Below the pieces are notes generated by a model. It did no database searches. It was given only the letters and a program-made list of their open reading frames with translations, and was not told the origin of the DNA. The position numbers and the translations under genes were made by a program. Positions 7,104 to 16,810 of a stretch of DNA of 27,478 nucleotides are shown piece after piece. How positions within the stretch are numbered: the first letter of the stretch is position 1; the number at the start of each line of letters is the position of its first letter. The DNA lies in assembly GCA_002438905.1 (NCBI GenBank), contig DJSA01000139.1, positions 1-27,478 on the forward strand. The letters run 5' to 3'. The stretch is from Bacteroidales bacterium UBA6346. GTDB taxonomy: Bacteria; Bacteroidota; Bacteroidia; Bacteroidales; UBA932.

Positions 7104-7131
7104 TGGGAGCGTGTTTTCCCGTGTTTTTTTT
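7103..7131 (+). terminator. Weak terminator-like hairpin between the small ORF and the lipoprotein gene
   Basis: GGGA (7105-7108) can pair with TCCC (7117-7120), extended by two G-T wobbles, and is followed by a run of seven to eight T residues (7124-7131). The stem is short, so it would terminate only partially if at all. Its place directly after the small ORF's stop codon would suit attenuation of the downstream operon. Confidence 0.35.
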
Positions 7132-7164
7132 ATGAATATTATAATTGATAATACTTTGACTGTT

Positions 7165-8565
7165 ATGAAAAAGATTATGTTTGGTGTCCTTGCGGTCACG
7201 GCTGTTGTCGGCTGCGGGAAGACTGCTGATGTGGTGGATGAGAATCATCAGGAAGAAACGCATGGTGTCGAGATTGTCGCAGATGTTGTCGCGACAAAGA
7301 CAACACATACGGACGGCGGCGCCGTCGAGACGGCCTGGAAAAAGGACGATGCCGTCGGGATTTTCTGGTATAAGGGCAGCTCGGCGGCCGAGGCCGGCAC
7401 GGGCGCGGCGGACAGGCTGGAGAACGGGAAGATTCTTGCGAAGGAGTCCGGTTCGTCCACTTCTTTCGACGCTCCGGAGAACTATCTTGCCGATAAGGGT
7501 ACGGACTATCTGACCTATGCCTACTATCCTTATAGCTCTGAGGCCGGTACCGACCCTCTTGCGGTGAAATTCACGCTGCCTGCTGCGCAGACCCAGGCCG
7601 CTGCCGGCAACCTCGACCACCTTTCCGAGACCGATTTCCTCTATGCTTCGACAACGGCGAAAAACAACGGAACCGACAAGGTGGACCTGAGTTTCAAACA
7701 CGCGCTTTCGGTTCTCGCCATAAATCTGACCACCGAGGAGGCGAATCTTGAGGTTTCGGCTCTGCGCGTCAGCCTTGACGGCGAGGGGGAGAAACTCTCC
7801 GTGACAGAAGGAAGCGTGAATCTGGCGACCGGAGAACTTGCGCTCACTGCAGGCAGCCCTGAAATCAGCCTCACAGTCACTTCTTCGGCTCTCCTCTCTT
7901 CGAAGGCTTCGACTTTCTACATGATGATAACTCCGGGCCATGCCGGCAGGACCGTCAGCGTCTATGCTACGATTGGCGGAAAGGAAGAGCTGGTCGGCTC
8001 GAAGACAATACCGGCTGACGGCACCGGCATTCCTGCGGGTGCGAAGGCCGAGATGGAGTTCAAGATTAGCCATTCGGCGGTGTTCGCTGACTTTGAGGAT
8101 GGTTCATTCAGCGCTTTCCAAAAAGGCGGCTCCACCCTGTCCGTGGTCGACAATCCGAGTGGCATGGGAAAGGTTCTGAAGGCTGAAGTTGATCCGAAAT
8201 CTACGAATGCGTCCGGATACTTCACCATTCTGAGGGAAGCGATCGTTGCTCAGGGCATCGACCCGTCTGAATACAAGGGCATAAGAGTTCAGTATTTGTG
8301 GAAAGGCACGGTGCAGCTGGTGCCTCGAATAGATGTCGGAAGCACAAAGCAGTTGCCGGATAATTCGGCTGACATTTCATTGAATGGGGAATGGCAGACA
8401 TTGGAATATGAAATAAATTTCCCTAAGCCTGACGGCAACCAGAAAGGCAATCGTACGTTCCGTCCGTTCATGACTCTGAAGGGCGAAAGCTACAGTCCTG
8501 CCAGCATGAAGGACGAGAACAGGGTATGTGAGATGTACTTCGATAACTTCACACTTTACAAATGA
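7165..8565 (+). CDS. Fimbrillin (Mfa1/FimA)-like lipoprotein with C-terminal sugar-binding-like domain
   Basis: Likely a surface-anchored accessory glycan-binding lipoprotein of the PUL. The start at 7165 gives MKKIMFGVLAVTAVVGC with lipobox VVGC and Cys17; longer in-frame starts upstream would bury the signal peptide. Residues about 30-300 look like a fimbrillin/Mfa-like domain: TKTTHTDGGAVETAWKKDD then GIFWY, the usual Thr/Trp/Asp pattern of these proteins. From about residue 306 a separate domain begins with FADFEDG and contains SGYFTILR, EYKGIRVQYLW, GEWQTLEYEI and MYFDNFTLYK. Nearly the same domain ends the lipoprotein at 19668-21002. The last four bases overlap the start of susC1 (ATGATGA), so the two are translationally coupled. 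466 aa. Confidence 0.8.
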   Translation: MKKIMFGVLAVTAVVGCGKTADVVDENHQEETHGVEIVADVVATKTTHTDGGAVETAWKKDDAVGIFWYKGSSAAEAGTGAADRLENGKILAKESGSSTSFDAPENYLADKGTDYLTYAYYPYSSEAGTDPLAVKFTLPAAQTQAAAGNLDHLSETDFLYASTTAKNNGTDKVDLSFKHALSVLAINLTTEEANLEVSALRVSLDGEGEKLSVTEGSVNLATGELALTAGSPEISLTVTSSALLSSKASTFYMMITPGHAGRTVSVYATIGGKEELVGSKTIPADGTGIPAGAKAEMEFKISHSAVFADFEDGSFSAFQKGGSTLSVVDNPSGMGKVLKAEVDPKSTNASGYFTILREAIVAQGIDPSEYKGIRVQYLWKGTVQLVPRIDVGSTKQLPDNSADISLNGEWQTLEYEINFPKPDGNQKGNRTFRPFMTLKGESYSPASMKDENRVCEMYFDNFTLYK

Positions 8566-11500
8566 TGCAGCGAACACTCATCAGGATTCTTTCGGGACTT
8601 GCGGCGCTCCTGTTGCCGCTGGTCCTGAGTTCCGTTGCGGCAGCCGATGAAAGGGACGGTGCCACGAGGAACGTCACCGGCACTGTCGTCGATGGTTCCG
8701 GGACTCCGGTAATCGGGGCAGGGGTGGTTCTTGAGGGCGCGAAGAACTCCGGGACCGTGACGGACATAGACGGAAAGTTCAGTCTTGAAGTTCCGGAAAA
8801 GGGCCGCCTCGTCATTTCATGCATCGGATTCGAGACTCTTTATGTGCCTCTTTCCGCTTCCCTGAGCAACTACTCCATTGTCCTGCACGAGGACTCAATC
8901 CTTCTGGATGACGTGGTCGTGGTGGGATACGGTGTCCAGAAGAAGGAAAGCGTCGTCGGGGCCATCTCGCAGGTCGGGGGAGAGACTCTCGTCAATTCGG
9001 GGCTCTCGAACATCACCAATGCCATGGCCGGCAAGCTGTCGGGAGTCACGACGCTCCAGTCCTCCGGGCAGCCTGGGCAGGACGACGCCGAAATCGTAAT
9101 CCGCGGAGTGTCAAGCTTCAACAATTCCAGCCCGCTTGTCCTCGTTGACGGAATCGAGCGCGACTTCGCCTCCATAGACCCGAACGAGGTGGAGAACATC
9201 TCCGTCCTGAAGGACGCCTCCGCCACGGCCGTGTTCGGAGCGAAGGGCGCGAACGGAGTCATAATCGTCACCACGAAGAGCGGAAAGGAGGGACGGCCGA
9301 AGATGGACATAACCGTCTCGCAGGGCTTCGCCTCTCCGATAAACACTCCGGAGCATATAGACTCCTACACCACGATGTCCCTGCTCAACGTGGCGCGGAT
9401 GAACGAACAGCAGTTCGAGGCGCTTTCTTCACAGGAGGTCCTTGAAGAGTACAGGAATCCGTCCTCCGCCCTGAACGCGCTCCGCTATCCTGATGTCGAC
9501 TGGCTCAAGGAAATGACCAGGCCGTTCGCCTCCACGACCAACGCCAACTTCAACATAAGCGGCGGAACCAGGTTCGTCAAGTATTTCGCTTCTGTCGGCT
9601 ACACGAACGAAGGCTCGATTTTCCGTAGCTTCAGGGACGACAAGGTGGACAGCGGCTACAAGTACAACAGGTTCAACTTCAGGACCAACGTTGATTTCAA
9701 CGTCACGCGGAGCACCAAGGTATCCTTCAAGCTCGGAGGCAACGTCGGCATCAAGAACAAGCCCCAACCTCAGGGAGGGGACGACGAGATGTGGCTGGCC
9801 GTCTTCGGCGCGAGCACCGCGAAATACCCTATGTACTACCCTTCTTGGGTGCTTAAGGAGGTGCCCGACACGGACTACCCGGACGCTTCCGAGGACCGTC
9901 TGCTGAGCGAGGCCGACCAGAGCACCTACAACCCTTACTACCAGATGATGAAGGGCAGCTTCATCCAGCTGACCGACACGAAACTCTTCTCGGACATCAT
10001 CGTGAACCAGAAGCTCGACTTCATAACCCGGGGACTGTCCGTCCAGGCAAAGGTCTCTCTGAGCTCCTACTACAAGTACACTACGCTCAAGACCGAGTAC
10101 AACAGGCCGAGCTATGTGCTGGACTTCAGCAAGATAGGCACGTCCGAGAATCCATGGAGGCGGACTGGGGATGACGGCTATGCCTACACCGAGCCGCCGA
10201 TGTACACCAACGCCGGAAACGAGCTTCAGGGCGGCTACTATATGGACCTCTACTATGACTTTTCGGTCAACTACGACCGCACCTTCGGGAACCACGGCGT
10301 CACCGGGCTTTTCCTCTTCAATAGGCAGGAACAGGCCAAGGGCACCTCGTTCCCCTACTACAACGAGGCTCTTGTGGCGCGTGCCACCTACGATTATGCG
10401 CACAAGTACCTTGTCGAGTTCAACATGGGCTACACCGGCTCCGAGCGGTTCGCCCCGAGTAATCGTTTCGGATTCTTCCCGTCGGGGGCGGTCGGCTGGG
10501 TGATGTCGCAGGAAAAATTCATGGAACCGCTGAAGCCGTGGCTGAGTAAGCTCAAGTTCCGCTTCTCCATGGGACTGGTCGGAAATGACTATGCAAACAA
10601 CAGGTGGCTCTACATCAGCGAGTACTCTAAAGACAGCAGCGGGCACATCGTGGAGGACAAGTCCGCCAACCTCTCCGCGCAGTGGGAGCAGGCGTTCAAG
10701 AAGGATCTCGGCATAGAGATGGGCTTCTTTGGCAACGACCTCACCCTGAACATCGACCTGTTCGACGAATACAGGGACAAGATGCTGATTTCGGTCGACA
10801 ACAACACCCCTATCTGGCTCGGGACATCTTCCAAGGAGCTCAACAAGGGCGCAATCAAGAAGCACGGCATTGAGGTTGAGGCAAATTACAGCCACAGGTT
10901 CGGAAGAGACTGGACCTTCAGCGTCGGGGGCAATTTCTCCTACAGCGACAACCGTGTCGTCTATGCGGATGACGCCCCGTTCTCCCTTGAGCACCAGCGT
11001 GCCGCGGGTGCGCCGATCGGAACCCCGACCGGCGGATTATATCTCGCGGACAGCGGTTTCCTGACTTCCGTGGATGACATCCACAGCAGTTTCCTTCCCG
11101 TCACCATGGACAAGGTCATCATCGGTGACTACAAGTTCATCGACTACACCGCCGACGGTGTCATCGACTCCGATGACAAGGGGCGTATCCGGGGCTCTGT
11201 CTACCCGCCGGTCTCGTTCGCCTTCAACACCGGGTTCTCATGGAAGGGGCTTGAATTTAGGATGCTCCTGCACGGCTATGCCGGCAAATGGGTGAACTAC
11301 AATCAGATTTATGAGTATGAGTTCTTTAAGGGCAACTACAGCATCCACAAGTCTTCGCTTGACTACTGGTCGCCGGCGAATCCGTCCGGAAACCACGCCG
11401 CGCTCCACTACACGGCGTCACAGATTCCGAACCTCCAGTGGACAGGCTACGCCGAGACCATAGACGGAGGCGGATACGGGGCGAAGATTGAGGGCAAGTC

Positions 11501-11732
11501 ATGGCGCAGGTCGGACTATGTCAGGCTGAAGGAAGTCACCCTGAGTTACACATGGAACGGGCGGAACTTCACAAGGAGGACAGGAATGCAGGCCATCAGG
11601 GCGTATGTCACCGGAAACAACCTCCTCACATTCACCGACCTGCTTGAGGGCGACCCGGAGAGCAAGAACCTCGTGTGGGGAAGTTATCCTTACATGAGGA
11701 CTGTCAGGATAGGGCTTCAGCTCACTTTTTAA
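8562..11732 (+). CDS. SusC-like TonB-dependent outer-membrane transporter 1
   Basis: Outer-membrane beta-barrel that imports oligosaccharide with its SusD partner, energised by TonB. Seen in 1056 aa: signal peptide (1-28, ending SVAAAD); a carboxypeptidase-regulatory-like domain (about 37-108, starting NVTGTVVDGSGTPV and including GTVTDIDGKF); the TonB-box-like DDVVVVGYG at 116-124; a plug domain (about 130-240) with the SusC signature SSGQPGQDD at 167-175 and VLKDASATAVFGAKGANGVI; then the barrel, ending in the typical MRTVRIGLQLTF with terminal Phe. The start overlaps the stop of the lipoprotein gene by four bases, and susD1 follows after 9 nt. This is a canonical full-length member; the glycan cannot be deduced from sequence. 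Confidence 0.95.
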   Translation: MMQRTLIRILSGLAALLLPLVLSSVAAADERDGATRNVTGTVVDGSGTPVIGAGVVLEGAKNSGTVTDIDGKFSLEVPEKGRLVISCIGFETLYVPLSASLSNYSIVLHEDSILLDDVVVVGYGVQKKESVVGAISQVGGETLVNSGLSNITNAMAGKLSGVTTLQSSGQPGQDDAEIVIRGVSSFNNSSPLVLVDGIERDFASIDPNEVENISVLKDASATAVFGAKGANGVIIVTTKSGKEGRPKMDITVSQGFASPINTPEHIDSYTTMSLLNVARMNEQQFEALSSQEVLEEYRNPSSALNALRYPDVDWLKEMTRPFASTTNANFNISGGTRFVKYFASVGYTNEGSIFRSFRDDKVDSGYKYNRFNFRTNVDFNVTRSTKVSFKLGGNVGIKNKPQPQGGDDEMWLAVFGASTAKYPMYYPSWVLKEVPDTDYPDASEDRLLSEADQSTYNPYYQMMKGSFIQLTDTKLFSDIIVNQKLDFITRGLSVQAKVSLSSYYKYTTLKTEYNRPSYVLDFSKIGTSENPWRRTGDDGYAYTEPPMYTNAGNELQGGYYMDLYYDFSVNYDRTFGNHGVTGLFLFNRQEQAKGTSFPYYNEALVARATYDYAHKYLVEFNMGYTGSERFAPSNRFGFFPSGAVGWVMSQEKFMEPLKPWLSKLKFRFSMGLVGNDYANNRWLYISEYSKDSSGHIVEDKSANLSAQWEQAFKKDLGIEMGFFGNDLTLNIDLFDEYRDKMLISVDNNTPIWLGTSSKELNKGAIKKHGIEVEANYSHRFGRDWTFSVGGNFSYSDNRVVYADDAPFSLEHQRAAGAPIGTPTGGLYLADSGFLTSVDDIHSSFLPVTMDKVIIGDYKFIDYTADGVIDSDDKGRIRGSVYPPVSFAFNTGFSWKGLEFRMLLHGYAGKWVNYNQIYEYEFFKGNYSIHKSSLDYWSPANPSGNHAALHYTASQIPNLQWTGYAETIDGGGYGAKIEGKSWRRSDYVRLKEVTLSYTWNGRNFTRRTGMQAIRAYVTGNNLLTFTDLLEGDPESKNLVWGSYPYMRTVRIGLQLTF

Positions 11733-11741
11733 ACTTAGAAA

Positions 11742-13610
11742 ATGATGAGAAAGATTTTAGGAAAATTGCTCGTGTCCGCGGCTCTGGTCTCCATGGCCTC
11801 GGCGGTGACTTCCTGTCTGAACGCATATCTCGACAGGTCTCCGGATTCGGGACTCTCCGAGGAGAAGGTCTTCTCCAAATACCAGAACTTCAAGAGCTTC
11901 TTTTACGCGGCCTACTCCGGCACGGATTCCAAGTTGACCGCCTTCCACCCGCTCACGTTCGCGTTCAATAACCAGAAGTTCACTTTCGAAGGAATTACCG
12001 ACATGTGCGACATGGCGCGTCTGACTCAGTCCCAGACGATAAAGATGGGCGGCGGACAGAACGCTATCGGGGTTGTCGGCTACAACAAGGGCGTTGCCGG
12101 CAAGGAAGCGGCGAAGGTCACATACGCGTGGAAGATAATCCGCATCTGCAACATGACCATCGAGAAGATAGATATGCTTCAGGACGCTACGGAGCAGCAG
12201 AAGGAAGACCTGCTCGGACAGGCCTATTTCGTGCGCGCCTATGTCAATTTCGAGATATTCCGGCTTTACGGAGCCGTTCCTTATGTTGACAAGGTTCTCG
12301 GGGCGGATGACGAATGGGATCTGCCGGCTCTCGGCGAGAAGGAATTCCTCTACAGGGTAGCCGATGACTTTCAGACGGCAGCGGGACACTTCGAGAAGGC
12401 CGGCCTGATGCGCCGCGACCCCGTTTCCGGAGCCGGACACCTCGCCGCGCCCGATCAGGACAAGCCGAACGGCGTGGCCGCGCTGGCGATGAGGGGACGC
12501 GCCCTTCTGTATGCCGCGAGCCCGCTGAACAATCCGGACAATGACAGGACTATATGGGAAGAGGCCGCCGTAGCCAACATGGAGGCGATCACCGCTGCCC
12601 TGGACAACGGCTTCCGGCTGCTGTCTCTGGACGAATATTCAAGGAACTTCAACGGAACGACCTACTCCGACGAGCAGCTTTGGGGCTATTCCGCCGGAAC
12701 GATGCAGTTCAGGAACAACAAGCTTCAGGCCTTTGTAGGCTATGTCTTTTCGAAGGATGCCTACAGCTCGGCCCAGTGCCCGACGCAGAATTTCGTGGAC
12801 AAGTTCGAGACCCGCGATGGCTATGCCCTCAACACCGAGGAGCGCCGCCGTGTCGCGGAGGCAGCCGGCTCATACGCCGAGCAGAACCCGTTCATGAACC
12901 GGGACCCGAGGTTCGACATCACCGTGGTCTATAACCAGAAGGACATCAGCGCGGGAGGATACGGAAAGGCTTCCCTCTATGTCAATGAGGACGGAAGCCT
13001 GCCTTCGGGTTCGCTCCTGCAGAAGAAGACCGGCTCTTCCGACGGAGTCACGGAAACCTACTACTATGAGTGCAAGCGAATCGGCGGCCCGTATCAGATG
13101 ACTCAGACCATAACGCTCACAGACCCGATAATCCGTCTTGGCGAGCTTTACCTGAATTATGCGGAGGCGGCGTTCGAGGCGTACGGCGGCCCAGATGGAA
13201 AAGCACCGGGAGCGAGCCTCACTTCGGTCGGGGCCCTGAATGTCATACGGAAGAGGGCGGAGATGCCGGATGTCCGGACGGAGTATCTTGCGAGCGCGGA
13301 GACATACCGCGAAAGGATAAAGAACGAACGGACCATTGAGCTCTGTTTCGAGGGGTATCACTACTACTGTGACATTCGCAGGTGGAAGGACGCTCCGGAA
13401 ATAGGCCGGAGCACGCTCTATGGAATGAGGGCGACGAAATTGAATCTGGGCTATGACGCGGCCAAATATCCTACCGGATTCCGGTATGACCGTTTCGAGC
13501 TTGCGGCAAACAGGCAGATTTCCTGGAAGAATGACGGGATGTACTACATTCAGTTCCGTAACAGCGATTTGGTCAAGATGAAGAATTATACGCCAAAGAT
13601 GGCGTGGTAA
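11742..13610 (+). CDS. SusD-like surface glycan-binding lipoprotein 1 (RagB/SusD family)
   Basis: Partner of SusC1: a mostly alpha-helical TPR-type lipoprotein that closes over the transporter and binds the oligosaccharide on the cell surface. Seen in 622 aa: lipoprotein signal with lipobox VTSC and Cys25, followed by LNAYLDRSPDSGLSEEKVF, the usual SusD start. Helical repeats follow (AYFVRAYVNFEIFRLYG at about 165-181; ALAMRGRALLYAASPLNN). The C-terminal SusD signature includes LGELYLNYAEAAFEAYG, then RIKNERTIELCFEGYHYYCDIRRW. Those last two motifs are diagnostic. It starts 9 nt after susC1 and ends 16 nt before the preferred start of susC2, so it lies inside the operon. Confidence 0.94.
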   Translation: MMRKILGKLLVSAALVSMASAVTSCLNAYLDRSPDSGLSEEKVFSKYQNFKSFFYAAYSGTDSKLTAFHPLTFAFNNQKFTFEGITDMCDMARLTQSQTIKMGGGQNAIGVVGYNKGVAGKEAAKVTYAWKIIRICNMTIEKIDMLQDATEQQKEDLLGQAYFVRAYVNFEIFRLYGAVPYVDKVLGADDEWDLPALGEKEFLYRVADDFQTAAGHFEKAGLMRRDPVSGAGHLAAPDQDKPNGVAALAMRGRALLYAASPLNNPDNDRTIWEEAAVANMEAITAALDNGFRLLSLDEYSRNFNGTTYSDEQLWGYSAGTMQFRNNKLQAFVGYVFSKDAYSSAQCPTQNFVDKFETRDGYALNTEERRRVAEAAGSYAEQNPFMNRDPRFDITVVYNQKDISAGGYGKASLYVNEDGSLPSGSLLQKKTGSSDGVTETYYYECKRIGGPYQMTQTITLTDPIIRLGELYLNYAEAAFEAYGGPDGKAPGASLTSVGALNVIRKRAEMPDVRTEYLASAETYRERIKNERTIELCFEGYHYYCDIRRWKDAPEIGRSTLYGMRATKLNLGYDAAKYPTGFRYDRFELAANRQISWKNDGMYYIQFRNSDLVKMKNYTPKMAW

Positions 13611-13626
13611 CACAATGTTTGATACG

Positions 13627-16600
13627 ATGAAACAGCATAAGATAAAAGTCGCGGCTGTCCGCCTTGCCGTGTTTCTTCTCGGTGTCGCGGCCATCTTCCT
13701 CAGCGGAGGTCTTCAGGCTCTTGCGCAGTCGGGGAAGGGTTCCGGCAAGAATGTCAATGTGTCGGTGCGGATAGTTGATGAAGATGGCAACGCGGTGCCG
13801 TTCGCGGAGGTTTCCGTGGGCGAGGGTACCTTGCGCGAGAGCGCTGATGCCGATGGACGTGTCAGGTTCACCGCCGATGCGAGGGACCGTGTGACCGTGT
13901 CCTGCGAGGGATATTCTTCGGTCGAGGCTCTCGTTGAGGCCCTTGCGGATTCCGACACCGTGACACTGCTTGGAAAGGAACTTTATGAGGATGTCATTCC
14001 TCTTCCGTACATGGAACTTGCGCGGCGGCATTCCCTCGGAAACACCGTCGTCATCAAGGGCGAGGATCTTCAGAAATGGTCTTCCACCGACATCAGGAAC
14101 GCCCTGACGGCAATCGCACCGGGAGTGGAGGTGACGGAGAACTCCGGAAGTCCGGGCGTCACCCCGCTTGAGAATGCGGGAAGATACGGGGCTTCGTGGA
14201 GAGTTACCCCGACCGTGAGGGGACGCAGGATGATATATATGGTCGATGACGTGCCCGTGTCAATAAGTGAGACCCCGCTTGACCCGCAGCAGATTGAGTC
14301 AATCACAATCGTGCGCGATGTGATGGAAAAGACGCTCTACGGCGCTTCGGGGGCCGACGGCATCGTCTATATCAGGACGAAGAGGGGAAAGCCCAACAGC
14401 CGTTATCTCAGCGTTTATGGGGAGGGCGGCGTGAACATCGTTGACCGGATGCCGGAATTTGTCGGCGGCGAGGACTATGCCCGCCTCAACAACACGGCTC
14501 GTACCAACAGCGGCATGGACCCTCTCTACACTCAGTACGACATTGAGGAATATGGGAAGAAGAATCCTCTCGACCTGTTCCACCCTAACGTGGACTTCAG
14601 GAACATGATGCTGAAGAATGTCATGTCCTACCGTAAGGCCGGAATATACTCCGGAGGTGGGAACGACTATGTCAGCTACTATGCCAGCCTCGGCTACGCC
14701 GGTGAAGACGACATCTATAAGATTGGCCCGACGGCGGACTATAACCGCGTGAACATCAGCGCGAACCTCGATGTGAAGGTTCACAAGTATATCACCGCGA
14801 AATTCGGCATAATCTCCACGATGGGAATCAGACGCTCTCCGAACTATGGATATAATTCCAACTATTCCAGCGAGGACGAGTCGTCCAACACTACTCTCGG
14901 AGTTACGGAGCTCCCGGATGTGCTCGGCGACATAAACAGCATCCCGGCGATAGCCTTCCCGATTTATGCGGACAATTCCCCGGAGCTTGAGTTCCCGTGG
15001 TATGCCGTATCTTCCATTTATAGGCAGAACCCAGTGGCGAACATCCTTGAGAACGGCTCCTACACGGAGACCGTCAGGAAGGGACTCATGAACGTGGGGC
15101 TCAACATTGACCTGTCGTTCATCACAAAGGGTCTCAAGTCGGTGACTTACGGGGCCTACGACGCGACCAATCTCGTCCGTATAGGAACGGCCGAGGACTA
15201 CGCGGCCTACATTCTGACTCCCGACGTCGAGGACGGGGAGAAAATTATGAGGCCGGTCAAGAGCGGCAGCCACAGTGTCAAGGAAATGCCGGACAAGACA
15301 AGGCTCTTGGACTATTTCTCCAATAGGCTTTACCTCGTGCAGAAATTCTCTTATGACCGCAAGTTCGGGAAGCATTCCGTTAACGCCGGACTGAACTACA
15401 TGATAACCAAGCGTTCACAGAAGTTCATCACCGAGCACCGCCGCGAGATGAATTTCGGCTTCAGCGCCGGCTATGTCTATGACGACCGCTTCATTGTGCA
15501 GACTGCCATGAACGAGCACGGCACCTATTCCCTGCGGAACAATAGGTGGGCCTTCTCCCCATCTGCTGGAATAGGCTGGGTGATGTCCAATGAAAAGTGG
15601 ATGCGGGGAGCCACCGGAGTCGATTTCCTGAAACTCAGGGTTCAGGGCGGTCTGCTGCACTGCGACAGCGCGACTTCCGCCAACCGTGATGTGGAGAACT
15701 ATGCCTGGAACGCTTCCGGTCAGAAGTTCGGCCCGCATCCCAACAACCAGTGGTTCGGAAGCACGTCGAGCGAGAGCGTCAACCGCACTTACATCTCGAT
15801 GCTTGGCAACCCGAACCTCCGCCTTGAGAGGAGGTACGAAATGACGGCGGGAGTTGACGCCCTGTTTCTCGACAGGCGGCTTTCGGCCTCGCTGAACTAC
15901 TGGAGGACACTTTCGGACGGCGCTCCTTCTCAGGTGACCAACGTCATCCCCCTGTATGCCGGAGTCTCGTCAGGGGCGTTCTGGATGAACTACAACAAGA
16001 CGAGCTTTCAGGGATATGAGATAGCCCTCGGATGGAAGGACTCCGTGGGCAAGTCATTTTCTTATTCCATTGACGGCTGGGCATCCGGGCAGTTCTCAAG
16101 GATTCTGCGCATTGACGAGCTGAACTACAGCGAGGCCTACCGTTCCAAGGTCGGCTATCCTTCCACCGCGATATGGGGCTACCGCTGCCTTGGACAGTTC
16201 GCTACGGACGCGGAGACGCTGGAGATCCCGCAACTTTTCGACGAGAGCCTCCGTGCCGGCGACCTGAAATACCAGGACATGAACGGCGACGGTCGCATTG
16301 ACGCCAATGACATCTGCGCCATAGGGGACAGCAATCCGAAGCTTGTCTATGGAATCAGCGTCAGGCTGAAATATAGGGACTTCGACCTCTTTCTTTCCGG
16401 CGCGGGCCGGGCCTTCTGCGACCTTGCCCTGACGAACGGGTATTTCTGGAACGGATGGGGCGACGGCAATTATTCAAAATATACTCTTGAGCACGCCGGC
16501 GATGCCTCTCATCCGCGCCTTACCTACAATAAGGTGAACAACAACTACCAGCTTTCGGACTGGTGGCTCACCGACGGGAGTTTCTTCAAGCTTCAGGCGG

Positions 16601-16797
16601 CGGAGTTCGGCTACGAGCTTCCGGTGAAGCGGCTGAACATCACGCGGGGAATCCGCGGACTGAGGATTTATCTGCGCGGGAACAACCTTCTTACCCTTTC
16701 CGGAGTGAAGGACGTCGATCCGGAGGCGCTCAGTTCCGGTCTCACCGACTATCCTCTGATGAGGACCGTCGTGGGAGGAATAAACATCACGTTCTAA
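13627..16797 (+). CDS. SusC-like TonB-dependent transporter 2, divergent plug
   Basis: Second outer-membrane oligosaccharide importer of the locus, 1056 aa from ATG 13627; ATG 13615 in the same frame would add four residues. Seen: a signal peptide ending about LQALAQ (residue 34); a carboxypeptidase-regulatory-like domain (about 43-115, with VRIVDEDGNAVPFAEV); a plug domain (about 140-255) ending IVRDVMEKTLYGASGADGIVYIRTKRG; and a barrel ending in MRTVVGGINITF. It is unusual: the DDVVVVGYG box of typical SusC proteins is replaced by YEDVIPLPYMELARR (120-134), and the SGQPGxDD signature becomes SGSPGVTPLENAGRY (173-187). The overall architecture and the SusD partner directly downstream still make a SusC role secure. 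It probably handles a different oligosaccharide from SusC1. Confidence 0.92.
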   Translation: MKQHKIKVAAVRLAVFLLGVAAIFLSGGLQALAQSGKGSGKNVNVSVRIVDEDGNAVPFAEVSVGEGTLRESADADGRVRFTADARDRVTVSCEGYSSVEALVEALADSDTVTLLGKELYEDVIPLPYMELARRHSLGNTVVIKGEDLQKWSSTDIRNALTAIAPGVEVTENSGSPGVTPLENAGRYGASWRVTPTVRGRRMIYMVDDVPVSISETPLDPQQIESITIVRDVMEKTLYGASGADGIVYIRTKRGKPNSRYLSVYGEGGVNIVDRMPEFVGGEDYARLNNTARTNSGMDPLYTQYDIEEYGKKNPLDLFHPNVDFRNMMLKNVMSYRKAGIYSGGGNDYVSYYASLGYAGEDDIYKIGPTADYNRVNISANLDVKVHKYITAKFGIISTMGIRRSPNYGYNSNYSSEDESSNTTLGVTELPDVLGDINSIPAIAFPIYADNSPELEFPWYAVSSIYRQNPVANILENGSYTETVRKGLMNVGLNIDLSFITKGLKSVTYGAYDATNLVRIGTAEDYAAYILTPDVEDGEKIMRPVKSGSHSVKEMPDKTRLLDYFSNRLYLVQKFSYDRKFGKHSVNAGLNYMITKRSQKFITEHRREMNFGFSAGYVYDDRFIVQTAMNEHGTYSLRNNRWAFSPSAGIGWVMSNEKWMRGATGVDFLKLRVQGGLLHCDSATSANRDVENYAWNASGQKFGPHPNNQWFGSTSSESVNRTYISMLGNPNLRLERRYEMTAGVDALFLDRRLSASLNYWRTLSDGAPSQVTNVIPLYAGVSSGAFWMNYNKTSFQGYEIALGWKDSVGKSFSYSIDGWASGQFSRILRIDELNYSEAYRSKVGYPSTAIWGYRCLGQFATDAETLEIPQLFDESLRAGDLKYQDMNGDGRIDANDICAIGDSNPKLVYGISVRLKYRDFDLFLSGAGRAFCDLALTNGYFWNGWGDGNYSKYTLEHAGDASHPRLTYNKVNNNYQLSDWWLTDGSFFKLQAAEFGYELPVKRLNITRGIRGLRIYLRGNNLLTLSGVKDVDPEALSSGLTDYPLMRTVVGGINITF

Positions 16798-16810
16798 AAA
16801 AAGCGACAAG

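Noticed and set aside
7039..7164. Upstream extension of the fimbrillin-like lipoprotein
   Set aside because: It would place 42 residues before the lipoprotein signal and overlaps the small ORF and the T-run; ATG 7165 gives a clean signal peptide.
7066..8073. 335-residue open frame on the minus strand
   Set aside because: Antisense to the fimbrillin-like lipoprotein gene and the small ORF; Arg/Ser-rich shadow sequence with no recognisable motif.
9429..10994. 521-residue open frame on the minus strand
   Set aside because: It lies entirely antisense to susC1; composition is rich in Val, Arg, Glu and Leu as expected from the complement of a GC-rich gene, and it has no domain motifs.
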